Notes: generated by a model from the sequence alone, not told the origin. DNA of 64,000 bases from Acetobacter estunensis (GCF_019083805.1 NZ_JAHRDV010000016.1:1-64000), one strand, 5' to 3'. Counted from the first letter of the stretch, positions 1-10,977 are shown. Made by a program: numbers and translations.

Positions 1-624
1 ATCACGGCCCCTGTGGACGGGCGCGTGGGCATCCGCGCCGTGGATCGCGGTAACTATGTCACGGCGGGACAGTCAGGTGGTCTCGCCATCCTCACGCAGA
101 TGCAGCCGATCTCGGTCATCTTCACGCTCCCGCAGGACCAGCTTGCTCAGGTGGCGGATCGCCTGCGCGCCACCGGCTCTTTGCCAGTCGATGCATGGAA
201 CAGTTCCAACACGCAGAAAATCGCCTCCGGTGCCGTCAGCGTGCTCGACAGCCAGATCGATACAGCCACAGGCACCGTGCGCCTGCGCGCCATTTTCCCA
301 AATCAGGACGAACATCTCTTCCCCAATGAGTTCGTCAATGCTCGGCTGCTGGTCGATACGCTGCACAATGCCATCATGGTTCCCAACAACGCGCTTCAGA
401 CCGGCCCCAACGGACAGTTCGTCTATGTCGTGAAGACCGACAGCACGGTCGATGTCCGCAATGTCACTCCCGGCATCACGGATGGCACTCAGACCGTGAT
501 CAGCACGGGGTTGGTGGCAGGAGACCGGGTCGTCACGGACGGCACCGATCATCTGCGCGCAGGCATCAAGGTGACGATCCCGGACGACAAGACGTCCACA
601 AAGCCTTCCCAGCCCGCGAACTGA
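1..624 (+). CDS. mdtA: RND efflux periplasmic adaptor (MdtA/HlyD-like), 5' truncated by window edge
   Basis: The reading frame is open from base 1, so this is the C-terminal part (about 207 residues) of a membrane-fusion protein. The first visible residues, [10 protein letters not shown], are the usual end of the lipoyl/barrel-sandwich domain of MdtA-like adaptors. A beta-barrel follows ([12 protein letters not shown], then [15 protein letters not shown] and [11 protein letters not shown]), then the membrane-proximal domain ([18 protein letters not shown]). The family links an inner-membrane RND pump to an outer-membrane channel in the periplasm. The gene ends 7 bases before the first RND pump gene, so the four genes to 8737 look like one operon. 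The symbol is given by family resemblance, and the substrate is unknown. Confidence 0.88.
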   Translation: MTAPVDGRVGIRAVDRGNYVTAGQSGGLAILTQMQPISVIFTLPQDQLAQVADRLRATGSLPVDAWNSSNTQKIASGAVSVLDSQIDTATGTVRLRAIFPNQDEHLFPNEFVNARLLVDTLHNAIMVPNNALQTGPNGQFVYVVKTDSTVDVRNVTPGITDGTQTVISTGLVAGDRVVTDGTDHLRAGIKVTIPDDKTSTKPSQPAN

Positions 625-631
625 GCCGCCC

Positions 632-3600
632 GTGAATCCGTCACGCATCTTTATCGAGCGCCCGGTCGCCACCACGCTCCTGATGTTCGCGATCATGATA
701 GCCGGCCTGCTCGGCTATCATTTCCTGCCGGTCTCAGCCCTGCCGGACGTGGAATATCCCACGATCACGGTGCAGACCTTCTACCCCGGCGCGGGGCCAG
801 ACGTGATGGCCACATCCGTCACGGCGCCACTGGAAACGCAGTTCGGCCAGATGCCGGGCCTCGACCAGATGACGTCGCGCTCTTCTGGCGGCGCCTCGGT
901 CATCACCCTGCGCTTCGGGCTGTCCATGTCGATGGATATCGCGGAGCAGGAGGTGCAGGCAGCCATCAATCAGGCCAATTCGCTTCTGCCCACCGACCTG
1001 CCCGCCCCTCCGATCTACGCCAAGGTGAACCCAGCTGACACGCCCGTCATCACTCTTGGCATCACGTCCAAGACCATTCCGCTGCCGGAAGTGGAAGACT
1101 ACGTCGATACGCGACTGGAACAGAAGATCAGCCAGATCTCGGGCGTGGGACTGGTCACACTCTCAGGCGGCAACCGCAAGGCCATCCGCGTTCGCGTCAA
1201 CATTCCCAAACTGACATCCTTCGGCGTCGATCTGGACACGTTGCGCACCACCATCGGCAACGTCAACGTCAACTCTCCCACTGGCACCTTCGACGGCCCC
1301 ACACGAGCCGCCACCCTGCGCGTGGACGGACAGATCGCTGGCATCGATCAGTTGATGAACCAGATCATCGCCTATCAGAACAGCGGGCCGGTGCGCATCC
1401 GCGATGTGGCGTCCGTGGTCATCGGAGCGGAAAACTCGCAACTTGCCGCATGGGCCAACACCACGCCCGGTCTTGTACTGAGCGTGCAGCGTCAGCCTGG
1501 TGCGAACGTCATCTCGGTGGTGGACAACATCAAGGCCACGCTGCCGCAGCTTCGCACGTCCCTACCGCCCGGCATCGACATCGTGCCGCTGACTGACCGC
1601 ACGACGACCATCCGCGCCTCTGTCGCGGACGTGGAGCTGGAACTGTTTCTGGCGCTCGCTTTCGTCGTGGCCGTGATCTTCCTGTTCCTGCGCAACATCC
1701 CGGCCACGATCATCCCCAGCCTGTCGGTACCGCTCTCCATCATCGGCACCTTTGCCGTGATGGACCTGATGGGTTTCTCGCTCGACAATCTCTCATTGAT
1801 GTCGCTCACCATCGCCACAGGCTTCGTGGTCGATGATGCCATCGTCATGATCGAGAACATCTCTCGCTATATCGAAGCGGGCGAGGACCGTATGGCAGCC
1901 GCCATACGCGGCGCGGGCGAGATCGGCTTCACCATCATCTCCCTCACCATCTCGCTGATCGCCGTGCTCATCCCGCTGCTGTTCATGGGCGACGTTGTGG
2001 GCCGCCTATTCCACGAATTCGCCGTCACGCTGGCCATCACCATCATCCTCTCCGCCGTGGTGTCGCTCACACTGGTGCCGATGATGTGCGACCGGATGCT
2101 CTCCGAACGTCCGCATGATGTGAGCACGGCCCGCACGGCCTTCCAGCGCTGGTCGGCACGGATGGAAGTGGCCACCAACCGGCTGATCGCAGGGTATGAC
2201 CGCGCGCTGGACGTGGTGCTGGCCCATGAAAAGACGACGCTGACCATCTTTGCCGCCACATTGCTGCTGACAGGACTGCTCGGCTGGCTGATCCCCAAGG
2301 GCTTCTTTCCCGTTCAGGACACGGGCGTGCTTCAGGGCCTCTCGGTTGCCGCGCAGTCCACCTCCTTCGAGGCCATGAAGCAGCACCAGCAGGAGCTTGC
2401 CCGCGCGATCCTCAAGGATCCCGACGTCACCTCGCTGTCGTCTTTCGTAGGTGTGGACGGTCAGAACGCGACGCTCAATCAGGGCCGGTTCCTTATCAAC
2501 CTCAAACCCCATGACGAGCGCTCCGTTACAGCGTCGGAAATCGCCACACGGCTGTCACAGGAAACCGCCAACATTCCGGGCATCCAGCTTTATGCCCAAC
2601 CGGTACAGGATCTCTCGCTCGATACCAGCATCGCCGCCACGCAATACCAGTTCCTGCTGGAAAATCCGGATTACAACGCCTTCAAGACATGGGTACCGAA
2701 ATTACTCGAAGCCCTGCGCAAGGAACCCGCGCTGGCCGACGTAACATCCGATCTTCAGGCGGAAGGGCTGGTCGCCCGTCTGACACTCGATCGCTCGACC
2801 GGCGCACGTTACTCCATCACGCCGCAGACCATCGACAATGTGCTCTATGACTCGTTTGGGCAGCGGCAGATCTCAACGATCTATACGCAGTCCAACCAGT
2901 ATCGCGTGATTCTTGAAGCCGATCCGGCCTTCCAGACGTCTCTCGGCTCACTCAACCAGCTCTATCTTCCCGGCATTTCCGGCAATTCGGGCGAGAGCAC
3001 ATCCGGCCCCACACGTTCGCCCACCTCCGGCCTCGTGCCCATGGCGGCCGTCACGACCGTCACCCGCGAAACGGCCCCGCTGGTCATCACGCATTTTGGC
3101 CAGTTTCCCGCCACCACCATCTCCTTCAACGTGACAAGCGGCTACTCGCTGGGACAGGCGACTGACGCCATCCAGCGCGTGGAGAAAAAGCTGGGCCTAC
3201 CCTCAGCCTTCCAGACCTCGTTTCAGGGAACGGCCGCCGCGTTCCAAGGCTCGCTGAGCAACGAGCTTTTCCTCGTCGCGGCAGCATTGGTCGCGGTCTA
3301 TATCGTGCTGGGCATTCTCTATGAGAGCTTTGTCCATCCCGTCACCATTCTCTCTACCCTGCCTTCGGCGGGTATCGGCGCACTGATCACACTGTGGATC
3401 GCAGGTGCCGGTCTGGACGTGATGGGCATCATCGGCCTCGTGCTGCTGATCGGCATCGTGAAGAAAAACGCGATCATGATGATCGACTTCGCGCTCGAAG
3501 CGGAGCGCGAGCACGGCATGTCCTCCCTTCAATCCATCCGACAGGCCGCGACACTGCGTTTCCGTCCGATCCTCATGACCACGCTGGCCGCCATGCTCGG

Positions 3601-3808
3601 CGCGCTGCCGATGGTCATCTCCAGCGGAACAGGCTCGGAACTGCGCCGCCCGCTGGGGCTTGCCATCATCGGCGGATTGGCCGTCTCGCAGTTGCTCACG
3701 CTATTCACCACACCGGTCATCTATCTCGCGCTCGACACGCTGGCCGCCAGATGGCGCGCGCGCTTCGCCACACACCATGCCTCTGGCCCCGCTCCGGATC
3801 AGGGTTGA
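632..3808 (+). CDS. mdtB: RND multidrug efflux permease, MdtB-like
   Basis: A 1058-residue inner-membrane RND transporter of normal family length with a GTG start. It opens with the MdtB/MdtC-type N-terminus ([14 protein letters not shown], then TM1). The proton-relay aspartates of TM4 are present in [13 protein letters not shown] (D401, D402), and the TM10 lysines are in [10 protein letters not shown] (K944, K945). Two large periplasmic loops follow TM1 and TM7. The second contains a short Ser/Gly/Thr-rich stretch near residue 790 that is longer than usual for the family. It sits between the adaptor and a second RND pump, the arrangement of E. coli mdtABC, where MdtB and MdtC form a heteromultimer. 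That pairing is inferred here from order and resemblance. Confidence 0.93.
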   Translation: MNPSRIFIERPVATTLLMFAIMIAGLLGYHFLPVSALPDVEYPTITVQTFYPGAGPDVMATSVTAPLETQFGQMPGLDQMTSRSSGGASVITLRFGLSMSMDIAEQEVQAAINQANSLLPTDLPAPPIYAKVNPADTPVITLGITSKTIPLPEVEDYVDTRLEQKISQISGVGLVTLSGGNRKAIRVRVNIPKLTSFGVDLDTLRTTIGNVNVNSPTGTFDGPTRAATLRVDGQIAGIDQLMNQIIAYQNSGPVRIRDVASVVIGAENSQLAAWANTTPGLVLSVQRQPGANVISVVDNIKATLPQLRTSLPPGIDIVPLTDRTTTIRASVADVELELFLALAFVVAVIFLFLRNIPATIIPSLSVPLSIIGTFAVMDLMGFSLDNLSLMSLTIATGFVVDDAIVMIENISRYIEAGEDRMAAAIRGAGEIGFTIISLTISLIAVLIPLLFMGDVVGRLFHEFAVTLAITIILSAVVSLTLVPMMCDRMLSERPHDVSTARTAFQRWSARMEVATNRLIAGYDRALDVVLAHEKTTLTIFAATLLLTGLLGWLIPKGFFPVQDTGVLQGLSVAAQSTSFEAMKQHQQELARAILKDPDVTSLSSFVGVDGQNATLNQGRFLINLKPHDERSVTASEIATRLSQETANIPGIQLYAQPVQDLSLDTSIAATQYQFLLENPDYNAFKTWVPKLLEALRKEPALADVTSDLQAEGLVARLTLDRSTGARYSITPQTIDNVLYDSFGQRQISTIYTQSNQYRVILEADPAFQTSLGSLNQLYLPGISGNSGESTSGPTRSPTSGLVPMAAVTTVTRETAPLVITHFGQFPATTISFNVTSGYSLGQATDAIQRVEKKLGLPSAFQTSFQGTAAAFQGSLSNELFLVAAALVAVYIVLGILYESFVHPVTILSTLPSAGIGALITLWIAGAGLDVMGIIGLVLLIGIVKKNAIMMIDFALEAEREHGMSSLQSIRQAATLRFRPILMTTLAAMLGALPMVISSGTGSELRRPLGLAIIGGLAVSQLLTLFTTPVIYLALDTLAARWRARFATHHASGPAPDQG

Positions 3809-3853
3809 TCTCATGTGGCGGCTGATGAAAACCGCAACGCGAAAGTTACGGAC

Positions 3854-6800
3854 ATGAGTCCGTGCCGCCTCTTTATCGAACGACCGGTGGCGACCACGCT
3901 GCTGACCGTAGCCCTGTTGATCTTCGGAATGCTGGGCTATCGCTCCCTGCCGGTGGCGGACCTGCCCAACGTCGATTTTCCCGTCATCATGGTGCAGGCC
4001 CAGCAGCCCGGCGGCTCGCCCAACGAAGTGGCAAGTTCGGTTGCCGCACCGCTGGAACGCAGGCTTGGGCAGATCGCGGGCCTGACGGAGATGACGTCCC
4101 AGTCCTCCCAGAACCAAGTGCGGATCATGCTCCAGTTCGCGCTGGACCGGGACATCAACGGCGCGGCACGCGACGTGGAGGCCGCCCTTCAGGCCGCGCA
4201 TGCCGACCTTCCCTCATCGCTGCGCCAGAACCCGAGTTACAACAAGGCCAACCCCAACGGGGCGCCCGTTCTCATTCTCGCCCTCACCTCTCCCACCCGC
4301 ACGCCCGCCGTGCTGTACGACCTCGCAAGCAATGTGCTCCAGCAGCATCTCTCGCAGGTGAACGGCGTGGGCATGGTGCAGATCTCGGGCAGCGCCCTGC
4401 CCGCCGTACGGGTGGAGATGAATCCGCTGATGCTGTTCCAGTATGGCATCGGCTTCGAGGACGTTCGCGCCGCGCTGGCCTCGGCCAATGCCCATACGCC
4501 CAAAGGCGTGATCGACCAGAACGGCTTGCGCTTCACGCTCGACACCAACGATCAGGCGCGATCGGCTCAAGCCTATCGTGACCTCATCGTGGCGTACCGC
4601 AACAACCGTCCGGTGCGCCTGTCCGACGTAGCGAAAGTGAGCGATGGCGTGGAAGACGTTCGCAATGCCGGGTTCTTCAACCAGCAGCGCGCCGTCATCG
4701 CTGTCATTTTCCCGCAGGCCGGCGCGAACGTCATCCACACGATCGACGACATCCGCAGCCAGTTGCCGCATCTCAAGGAAGCGCTGCCTGCGGATGTAGC
4801 GCTGCATGTGGCGCTCGATCGCTCCCTGACCATTCGCGCCTCGCTGGAGGACACGCAGGCCACGCTCATTATCGGCGTTGTGCTGGTGGTGCTTGTGACG
4901 TTCGTCTTTCTGCGCTCCGTGCGCATGACGCTCATTCCCGCCATTGTCGTGCCGACATCCATCATCGGCACCTTCGGCGTCATGCGGCTGCTGGGCTTTT
5001 CTCTCGACAACATGTCGCTCATGGCGTTGACGGTCTCAACCGGCTTTGTCGTCGATGACGCCATCGTGGTGCTTGAGAACATTGCCCGTCACATCGAGGC
5101 CGGAATTCCGCCGCGTGAAGCCGCATTGAAAGGCGCGGAAGAAGTGGCCTTCACCGTCATCTCGATTTCAGTCTCGTTGATTGCGGTGTTCCTGCCCATC
5201 CTGCTGCTTGGAGGACTGGCCGGTCGCCTTTTCCACGAACTGGCGATGACGGTTTCCGTCACCATCGTCATCTCCATGCTGCTCTCGCTTTCGCTCACCC
5301 CCATGCTCGCTTCGCGCATTCTGCGTCCGGGTATGGCACCGTCCGCATCTGCAACATCGGGCGGATGGCTGAAGCGTTTCTTCACTGCCATCGGAGCCTT
5401 CTGCGCGCGCATCATCACGCGAACCGAGAACGCCTATGCCCGCTCACTGGAAATAGCCCTACGTCATAACCTGCTCGTGCTTCTCACCATTCCCGCGACC
5501 ATCGGGCTCTCGGTGGCGCTGTTCATGGCCATGCCCAAAGGCTTCTTCCCGACCGAAGACACCGGAATGCTCATGGGACACCTGATGGGCGATCAGTCCA
5601 TTTCCTTCGGCGCGATGACGCAAAAGATCGATCAGGTCGAAAGCGCCATTCTCAAGGACAAGGAGGTGAGCAGCGTGGCCGGTTTCGTCGGTGGGCGTGG
5701 CTCCTCCAATCAGGCTAGCCTGTTCCTCCAGTTGACCGACAAGAGCGAGCGGGGACCGGCGGCCTCCCTGATGCTGCGGATCGCCCACCGGCTGCGCACT
5801 CTAGTGGGGGCGCAATTCTTTCTCATGGAACCGGGCAGTGTGCGAGCTGGCGCACGACAGGGCAACGCGTCCTATCAATATACGCTGCAAGGTGATTCCG
5901 CGCCCGATCTGTATGCATGGACGCCGAAACTGGTGGCGGCCTTACGCAAACATGCCGAAATCCTCGATCTTTCGACCGATGTACAGCAAGGCGGCGAGTC
6001 CATTGTCACGAAGATTGATCGCGACACCTCCGCGCGGCTGAACATCACGCCTCAGCTTATCTCCAATGCGCTCTACGATGCTTTCGGACAACGCTCGGCC
6101 TCCGTGATCTACAACACACTCAACCAGTATCATGTGGTCATGGTGGCCGAGCCCTCCTTCTGGCGCGATCCCATCACCATACGGCAAATGTGGGTCAGTG
6201 CTTCCGGCGGCACAGCCAATGGCGGCACGGCATCGAACACCATTCGTGTCGTCACCTCCAGTTCCTCGGAAGCAAGTTCAGCCAGTAGCGCCACAGCGAC
6301 CGTTAGTTCCCAGAACTTCCGCAACCAGATCGCCAACCAATTGGCGGGCGGCACTTCGACATCCACCGGCTCTGCGGTCTCCACTGGTCGTTCCACCATG
6401 GTGCCGCTGACTTTCATCACCGACATCACCCATGCCCGCACGGCGCTGTCGATCAATCATGACGGCCAATCGGTGGCGAGCACCATTTCCTTCAACCTTG
6501 CCAAAGGCGTAGCGCTCAGCCGAGCCGTCGCCATCATCAACGAGGAAACCGTGGGTCTGCACATGCCTGCGGGCATCCATGGCAGCTTTGCGGGCAATGC
6601 CGCGCAGTTTCAAAAATCGGTCAACGATGAGCCGCTGCTGATCCTCGCAGCACTGGTCGCGGTCTATGTCGTGCTGGGCATCCTCTACGAAAGCTACGTC
6701 CATCCCCTCACCATCCTCTCCACCCTTCCCTCAGCGGGAGTGGGCGCGCTGCTGGCGCTGCAACTGTTCGGGGAAGATTTCTCACTGATCGCAATGATCG

Positions 6801-7171
6801 GCGTGATCCTGCTGATCGGCATCGTGAAGAAGAACGCCATCATGCTTGTGGATTTCGCCATCCACGCCGAGCGTGAGGAAGGCCACACACCGCTTGAAGC
6901 CATCCGCACAGCCTGCCTTCTGCGTTTCCGCCCCATCATCATGACCTCACTGGCGGCGGCTCTCGGTGCATTGCCTCTCGTTTTCGGTAACGGCTACGGC
7001 TCCGAGATGCGCCGGCCGCTGGGCATCGCGATCGTGGGCGGGCTGCTGGTCAGTCAGGCGCTGACGCTCTACACGACGCCGGTGATCTATCTCACCCTCG
7101 ACCGGCTTGCCCTGCGGTTGCGTCGCAGGTTCCATCGCCCCACTCTCCACGCCACACCCCAGGACGTCTGA
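3854..7171 (+). CDS. mdtC: RND multidrug efflux permease, MdtC-like
   Basis: About 1105 residues. I chose the ATG at 3854 because it gives an N-terminus ([17 protein letters not shown]) that aligns with the upstream pump; the frame is open back to a GTG at 3815. TM4 has VVDDAIVVLEN (D401, D402) and TM10 has [13 protein letters not shown] (K992, K993). Compared with its partner, it carries roughly 50 extra residues in the second periplasmic loop. About residues 786-848 are a low-complexity run of Ser, Thr, Ala and Gly, after which normal RND sequence resumes (MVPLTFITDI). The outer membrane factor starts 7 bases after its stop. It is the likely second subunit of a MdtBC-type pump. Confidence 0.92.
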   Translation: MSPCRLFIERPVATTLLTVALLIFGMLGYRSLPVADLPNVDFPVIMVQAQQPGGSPNEVASSVAAPLERRLGQIAGLTEMTSQSSQNQVRIMLQFALDRDINGAARDVEAALQAAHADLPSSLRQNPSYNKANPNGAPVLILALTSPTRTPAVLYDLASNVLQQHLSQVNGVGMVQISGSALPAVRVEMNPLMLFQYGIGFEDVRAALASANAHTPKGVIDQNGLRFTLDTNDQARSAQAYRDLIVAYRNNRPVRLSDVAKVSDGVEDVRNAGFFNQQRAVIAVIFPQAGANVIHTIDDIRSQLPHLKEALPADVALHVALDRSLTIRASLEDTQATLIIGVVLVVLVTFVFLRSVRMTLIPAIVVPTSIIGTFGVMRLLGFSLDNMSLMALTVSTGFVVDDAIVVLENIARHIEAGIPPREAALKGAEEVAFTVISISVSLIAVFLPILLLGGLAGRLFHELAMTVSVTIVISMLLSLSLTPMLASRILRPGMAPSASATSGGWLKRFFTAIGAFCARIITRTENAYARSLEIALRHNLLVLLTIPATIGLSVALFMAMPKGFFPTEDTGMLMGHLMGDQSISFGAMTQKIDQVESAILKDKEVSSVAGFVGGRGSSNQASLFLQLTDKSERGPAASLMLRIAHRLRTLVGAQFFLMEPGSVRAGARQGNASYQYTLQGDSAPDLYAWTPKLVAALRKHAEILDLSTDVQQGGESIVTKIDRDTSARLNITPQLISNALYDAFGQRSASVIYNTLNQYHVVMVAEPSFWRDPITIRQMWVSASGGTANGGTASNTIRVVTSSSSEASSASSATATVSSQNFRNQIANQLAGGTSTSTGSAVSTGRSTMVPLTFITDITHARTALSINHDGQSVASTISFNLAKGVALSRAVAIINEETVGLHMPAGIHGSFAGNAAQFQKSVNDEPLLILAALVAVYVVLGILYESYVHPLTILSTLPSAGVGALLALQLFGEDFSLIAMIGVILLIGIVKKNAIMLVDFAIHAEREEGHTPLEAIRTACLLRFRPIIMTSLAAALGALPLVFGNGYGSEMRRPLGIAIVGGLLVSQALTLYTTPVIYLTLDRLALRLRRRFHRPTLHATPQDV

Positions 7172-7177
7172 CGCGGA

Positions 7178-8737
7178 ATGAACATGCTGCCTCCTCGCTT
7201 CCCACGCCGCGCCGCTCTGCTGCTGGCCCCGCTCGTGCTGGCTGGCTGCATGGTCGGCCCCGATTACAAGCGGCCCAGCGCGATCATCTCGCCCCAGTTC
7301 AAGGAACTGCGGCCGGCTCCGGGCTGGGACTATGCCAAACCCGCCTTGGCGGAACTGCCCAAAGGGAAATGGTGGGAGATCTATAACGATCCGCTTCTCA
7401 ACAGTTTCGAGGAAAAGGTCGCCATCAACAACCAGAACGTGGCGCAATACGAGGCGCGCTATCACAACGCCCGCGCGACGATCAACGCCATCCGTGCGCA
7501 ACTTTTCCCAACCCTGAGCGGCTCTCTCAGCTTCAACCGCAATAGCACCGGACGCGGCTCGCGCAATGCATCCTCAGGCGTACTAGTGAACTACGGGACC
7601 GATTCCACCACCACATCCTACACACCTTCCAACTCGACAGAGACCACCTATGGGATGGGGCCGACAGCAAGCTGGGATCTCGATCTGTGGGGCAAGATCC
7701 GTCGCCAGATTCAGGCGCAGGTCACCGAGGCTCAGGCAAGTGCTGCCGACCTTGCCAATGCCACCCTGTCCTATCAGGGCGAGCTGGCGACCGCGTATTT
7801 CAATCTGCGTTATCAGGACAGCCTGAAGGAACTGCTGCACCGCAACGTACTGTTCTATGAACGCTCCTATCAGATCACCAAAAACCAGTATGACGCAGGC
7901 GTCGCTTCTCCCACGGACGTGCTTCAGGCCAAGACGCAGCTTGAGCAGACCCGCGCGCAGGAAATCCAGACAGGCGAGACACGGGCGCAGTATGAACATG
8001 CCATCGCCGTGTTGATGGGGGAGGCTCCCGCGTCTCTGACCATCGCACCGGGCAGCCTCACACGCACCATTCCACCCATCCCCGTGACCGTACCGGCCGC
8101 GCTGCTTCAGCGCCGTCCCGACATCGCTGCGGCAGAGCGGCGGATGGAAGAATACAACGCGACGATCGGCGCTGAAATCGCGGCATTCTATCCCGATGTC
8201 CAACTCACCGCGTCCTACAGTTATAGCGGCGATCCGGTCGGAGCACTCGTGCAGGTCGCCAACCGCATTTGGTCATTGGGTGCCGCCGCGACCGAGACCA
8301 TTTTCGAGGGCGGCGCGCGAACAGCCGCCGTGCGGGAAGCGAACGCGAATTATGATTCCTACACAGCCGCCTATCGCCAGACGGTGCTGAGCGCTCTTCA
8401 AACTACGGAAGACAATCTCTCAAATCTGCGCATTCTTGCCGACCAGGCCGCGCAGCAACAGATCGCACTCGATGCCGCCAACAAGGCGGTCACAGTGGCG
8501 ATGAACCAGTATCTGGCAGGCACCGAAATCTACACGACCGTCATCACATCCGAAGTGACGGCGCTTTCCAACGCGGAAACGGTGCTGTCCATCCAGCAAA
8601 ACCGTGTGCTCGCCTCGGTCAATCTCGTGCAAGCCCTTGGCGGCGGATGGGATGCCTCCTCCCTGCCGTCGAAGAACTCTATGCAGAAAGACAATCCTTT
8701 CCTGCCGGAATTCATCCAGCCCGATACGAACAAATGA
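7178..8737 (+). CDS. Outer membrane factor lipoprotein of the Mdt-type efflux system (NodT/OprM family)
   Basis: A 519-residue TolC-like channel with a lipoprotein signal: a short basic N-terminus, a hydrophobic stretch and the lipobox LAGC, followed by MVGPDYKRP, the hallmark start of mature NodT/OprM proteins. Two outer-membrane-efflux repeats are visible, the second beginning near RRPDIAAAERRME. The sequence between them is rich in Ser, Thr and Asn. It is the last gene of the four-gene efflux operon and is closed by a strong terminator at 8741. Its role is to provide the outer-membrane exit duct for the two upstream RND pumps. Confidence 0.93.
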   Translation: MNMLPPRFPRRAALLLAPLVLAGCMVGPDYKRPSAIISPQFKELRPAPGWDYAKPALAELPKGKWWEIYNDPLLNSFEEKVAINNQNVAQYEARYHNARATINAIRAQLFPTLSGSLSFNRNSTGRGSRNASSGVLVNYGTDSTTTSYTPSNSTETTYGMGPTASWDLDLWGKIRRQIQAQVTEAQASAADLANATLSYQGELATAYFNLRYQDSLKELLHRNVLFYERSYQITKNQYDAGVASPTDVLQAKTQLEQTRAQEIQTGETRAQYEHAIAVLMGEAPASLTIAPGSLTRTIPPIPVTVPAALLQRRPDIAAAERRMEEYNATIGAEIAAFYPDVQLTASYSYSGDPVGALVQVANRIWSLGAAATETIFEGGARTAAVREANANYDSYTAAYRQTVLSALQTTEDNLSNLRILADQAAQQQIALDAANKAVTVAMNQYLAGTEIYTTVITSEVTALSNAETVLSIQQNRVLASVNLVQALGGGWDASSLPSKNSMQKDNPFLPEFIQPDTNK

Positions 8738-8740
8738 CCG

Positions 8741-8770
8741 AAAACCGGAGTGTCATTGCACTCCGGTTTT
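8741..8770 (+). terminator. Rho-independent terminator after the mdt-like operon
   Basis: A perfect 12-bp stem (AAAACCGGAGTG / CACTCCGGTTTT) with a six-base loop (TCATTG) begins 4 bases after the outer membrane factor stop. The A-rich left arm and T-rich right arm make it plausible in both directions, but the minus-strand hsp20 gene ends 49 bases away, so it may serve both convergent genes. Confidence 0.85.
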
Positions 8771-8818
8771 CCAGCCTGTTTTCCATTTTGCCCATCATCG
8801 GGATGGGCGGAAACGAGC

Positions 8819-9298
8819 TTACGACTGGATAGCGATCGTACGTTCCGCAGGCTTGATCTCTGCCTTTCTGGGCAGCGTGATGGTCAACACGCCATTCTTG
8901 AGAGCCGCCGTAATCTTGTCCGCATCAGCATCCTCCGGAATGGCGAAAGCATCTTCAAAAGACGCAAACGCACGTCCCGCAACATGCTGTTTCGTGCCTT
9001 CCGGCACTTCCGGCTTCTTCTTCTCGCCACTGATGGCAAGCGTTCCGCCCGATGTGGAAAGCTTGATATCTTTTTCCTCGCAGCCGGGCACTTCGATACT
9101 GATTGTGTAGCCTTTGGCGTCTTCCGTCACATCCGTAGCGCCAATACGCATACCTTTGGCCTGCGCCGGATCTTTGAAATCATCGAACAGCCGAACCATC
9201 TGGCGTTCCAGCACAGTGAAAGGATCCGCCACGCGCACGACCCCACCCGGAACACGAACGAACTGTGAGCGGCCATTGGGATTGGTGTTGCTGGTCAT
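8819..9298 (-). CDS. Small heat shock protein (Hsp20 family)
   Basis: A 159-residue alpha-crystallin-type chaperone. The start MTSNTNPNGRSQF (9298) is preferred over an upstream in-frame ATG at 9334 because AGGAAAG lies just before it. The alpha-crystallin domain runs from about residue 50: DVTEDAKGYTISIEVPGCEEKDIKLS, then GTLAISGEKK, then AFAIPEDADADKITAALKNGVLTITLPR with the A-x-x-x-N-G-V-L signature. The protein would hold unfolding proteins during heat or acid stress. It stands alone, convergent with the efflux operon. A stable hairpin lies in its leader (9317-9352). Confidence 0.92.
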   Translation of the reverse strand: MTSNTNPNGRSQFVRVPGGVVRVADPFTVLERQMVRLFDDFKDPAQAKGMRIGATDVTEDAKGYTISIEVPGCEEKDIKLSTSGGTLAISGEKKKPEVPEGTKQHVAGRAFASFEDAFAIPEDADADKITAALKNGVLTITLPRKAEIKPAERTIAIQS

Positions 9299-9602
9299 GT
9301 CATCTTTCCTCTGATGAACTCCGTTCTCTTTCATCGAGAAAAGAACAGAGTTCCTGATTTTCTCAGGTGTTTCCCGAAATCCCTTTCGGTGAAAGCCACG
9401 GCTTCATTCGGCATCAGAGAGAACGGAACTTCCTTGATCTTTATCAACTCATATTTGTGATCGACTGCCGATCACGCAAAAAAGACTTACCCGGCAGAGC
9501 GTTGAGCGAAAAATCCCGATGCGGGAAGCAGGCATTCGTTTTCGTTTGCTTTTATTGAAAGATGTCAGTCCCCATATCGAAAAACTTGCATCGACCCTTT
9601 CT
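9299..9602. promoter_or_regulatory. Leader of hsp20 with a stable hairpin, plus intergenic DNA
   Basis: Reading the minus strand, a long hairpin occupies 9317-9352. Its arms are AACTC, GTTCT and TTTC, paired with GAAA, AGAAC and GAGTT and interrupted by single mismatches. It ends a few bases before the hsp20 ribosome-binding site (about 9304-9310). It does not cover that site, so a simple thermosensor that hides the Shine-Dalgarno is not shown. It could be a leader stabiliser or part of a larger thermometer. The remaining bases to 9602 hold no gene that I can support. Confidence 0.35.
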
Positions 9603-10589
9603 CTAAACAGGCGGCTCCAGCGGACAGGATGCGTTCTCCGGAAAGGGTACAGCCTTCGGAGACGCGGCTACAGACTGGCCTTTTCGACGCATGCGACCGT
9701 TTACGAGCACGATCCCCACCATGACGAGCGCGCCGCCTTCGAGAAAGGATCGATCGAGCACTTCATGCAAAACCACGACACTCGCCATCACCCCAAACAG
9801 GGGCGTCATGAACGATAGCGCTCCCAGCCGGGATGCAAGATAGACCCGTAGTAAAGAGAACCACACAAGGAGCGTGAGAATCGAAACGATAAAGGTCTGA
9901 AACACCAAACTGCTTACCAGCAACGGCGTTACCGTTACCTTCATCTGACCTGTCAGTCCTGCCGCGATCAACAGCAGCACAAATGCTCCCGCAAGCTGAC
10001 ACAGAAGCATGACGGTTGCGGGAGCACTTGCCAGTCGTGGCGAGAACCGGATGATCAAAGTCGTCAGCGCCCAGGACACGCCTGCGCCAATTCCACAGAG
10101 ATCGCCAATCCACTCTTGGTTTCCACTGCCTGACGGCATCCCGGTGCCACGACCGACGAAGGAGACCACAATGCCCAGAAACGCCAGCCCAATACCAATC
10201 CACTGCCGCGAACCCAATCGCTCTTCAGGCAGGCGCAGATGCAGTCCGAGAGCGATAAAAACGGGCGCTGTATAAAGAAAGATCGACATATGAGCGGCGC
10301 TGGTAAACCGCAGCCCTTCACCCACCAAGAGAAACTCCAGCGCAAAACACAGACCTACCGCCAGCGCTGGAACGCGCGGGATTTCATACAGCGCATGCCC
10401 CTCCCGCCGCACCACCACCAGCATACCCACCACTACGGCGGCACCACCCGAGCGGACGGCCGCCTGAAGAACAGGAGCCATGTCCAGCGCCACCGCTTTC
10501 ATCGCGACCTGCTGAAAGCCCCATACTGCGCACAGCAGGGCCATCACGATCACGACCCGCGCGTCAATTTCCTTTCGTTCATTCATCAT
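9603..10589 (-). CDS. DMT-superfamily transporter (EamA family)
   Basis: About 328 residues when started at the tandem ATG near 10589. The reading frame runs further upstream (to 10667), but that part does not look like transporter sequence and no start has a strong ribosome-binding site. Ten hydrophobic segments are arranged as two EamA repeats, beginning with VVIVMALLCAVWGFQQVAMKAV; WGFQ..AMK is the typical first-helix pattern. The C-terminal tail is basic (NGRMRRKGQS). Members export amino acids or other small metabolites across the inner membrane, and the substrate cannot be told. It stands alone on the minus strand. Confidence 0.82.
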   Translation of the reverse strand: MMNERKEIDARVVIVMALLCAVWGFQQVAMKAVALDMAPVLQAAVRSGGAAVVVGMLVVVRREGHALYEIPRVPALAVGLCFALEFLLVGEGLRFTSAAHMSIFLYTAPVFIALGLHLRLPEERLGSRQWIGIGLAFLGIVVSFVGRGTGMPSGSGNQEWIGDLCGIGAGVSWALTTLIIRFSPRLASAPATVMLLCQLAGAFVLLLIAAGLTGQMKVTVTPLLVSSLVFQTFIVSILTLLVWFSLLRVYLASRLGALSFMTPLFGVMASVVVLHEVLDRSFLEGGALVMVGIVLVNGRMRRKGQSVAASPKAVPFPENASCPLEPPV

Positions 10590-10977
10590 TTCGTCCGCTC
10601 GGGTTGGGCGCATAACGGCACACGTCAATGTCTGGCGGCATTTCCTACGGTGTGATGATTTCTGCAATCCACAAAATGCTTACATGATCCAACAAAAATA
10701 CGTGCATTGGTGACGGCACGACATCACGGATTTTCTTCTGTTTCACTGTCACCTGCAGACGAGACTATTCCGTGGTCACTCAGCGTTTCAGGACGTTACA
10801 AGAACGTTTGCCGTTCCTAGGGAGCAAGGAGTAGAGAGAAGGCATGATCTTCTCTCGCCCCTACAACCGTGAAGTGCCTGCGCCCACTCCAGAACGGCGT
10901 CGCACCGAGCCTGCCGGGTCACCGCAGCAAGCGGCCGAAAAAGATCGTTCCCCCTGTCGTGTCAGGATCAGCCTTCC
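10590..10977. other. Intergenic region before lptF
   Basis: About 390 bases between the divergent DMT transporter and the lptF start. It should hold the promoters of both. I see short open frames but none with family resemblance or a convincing ribosome-binding site, and no RNA gene. Confidence 0.4.
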
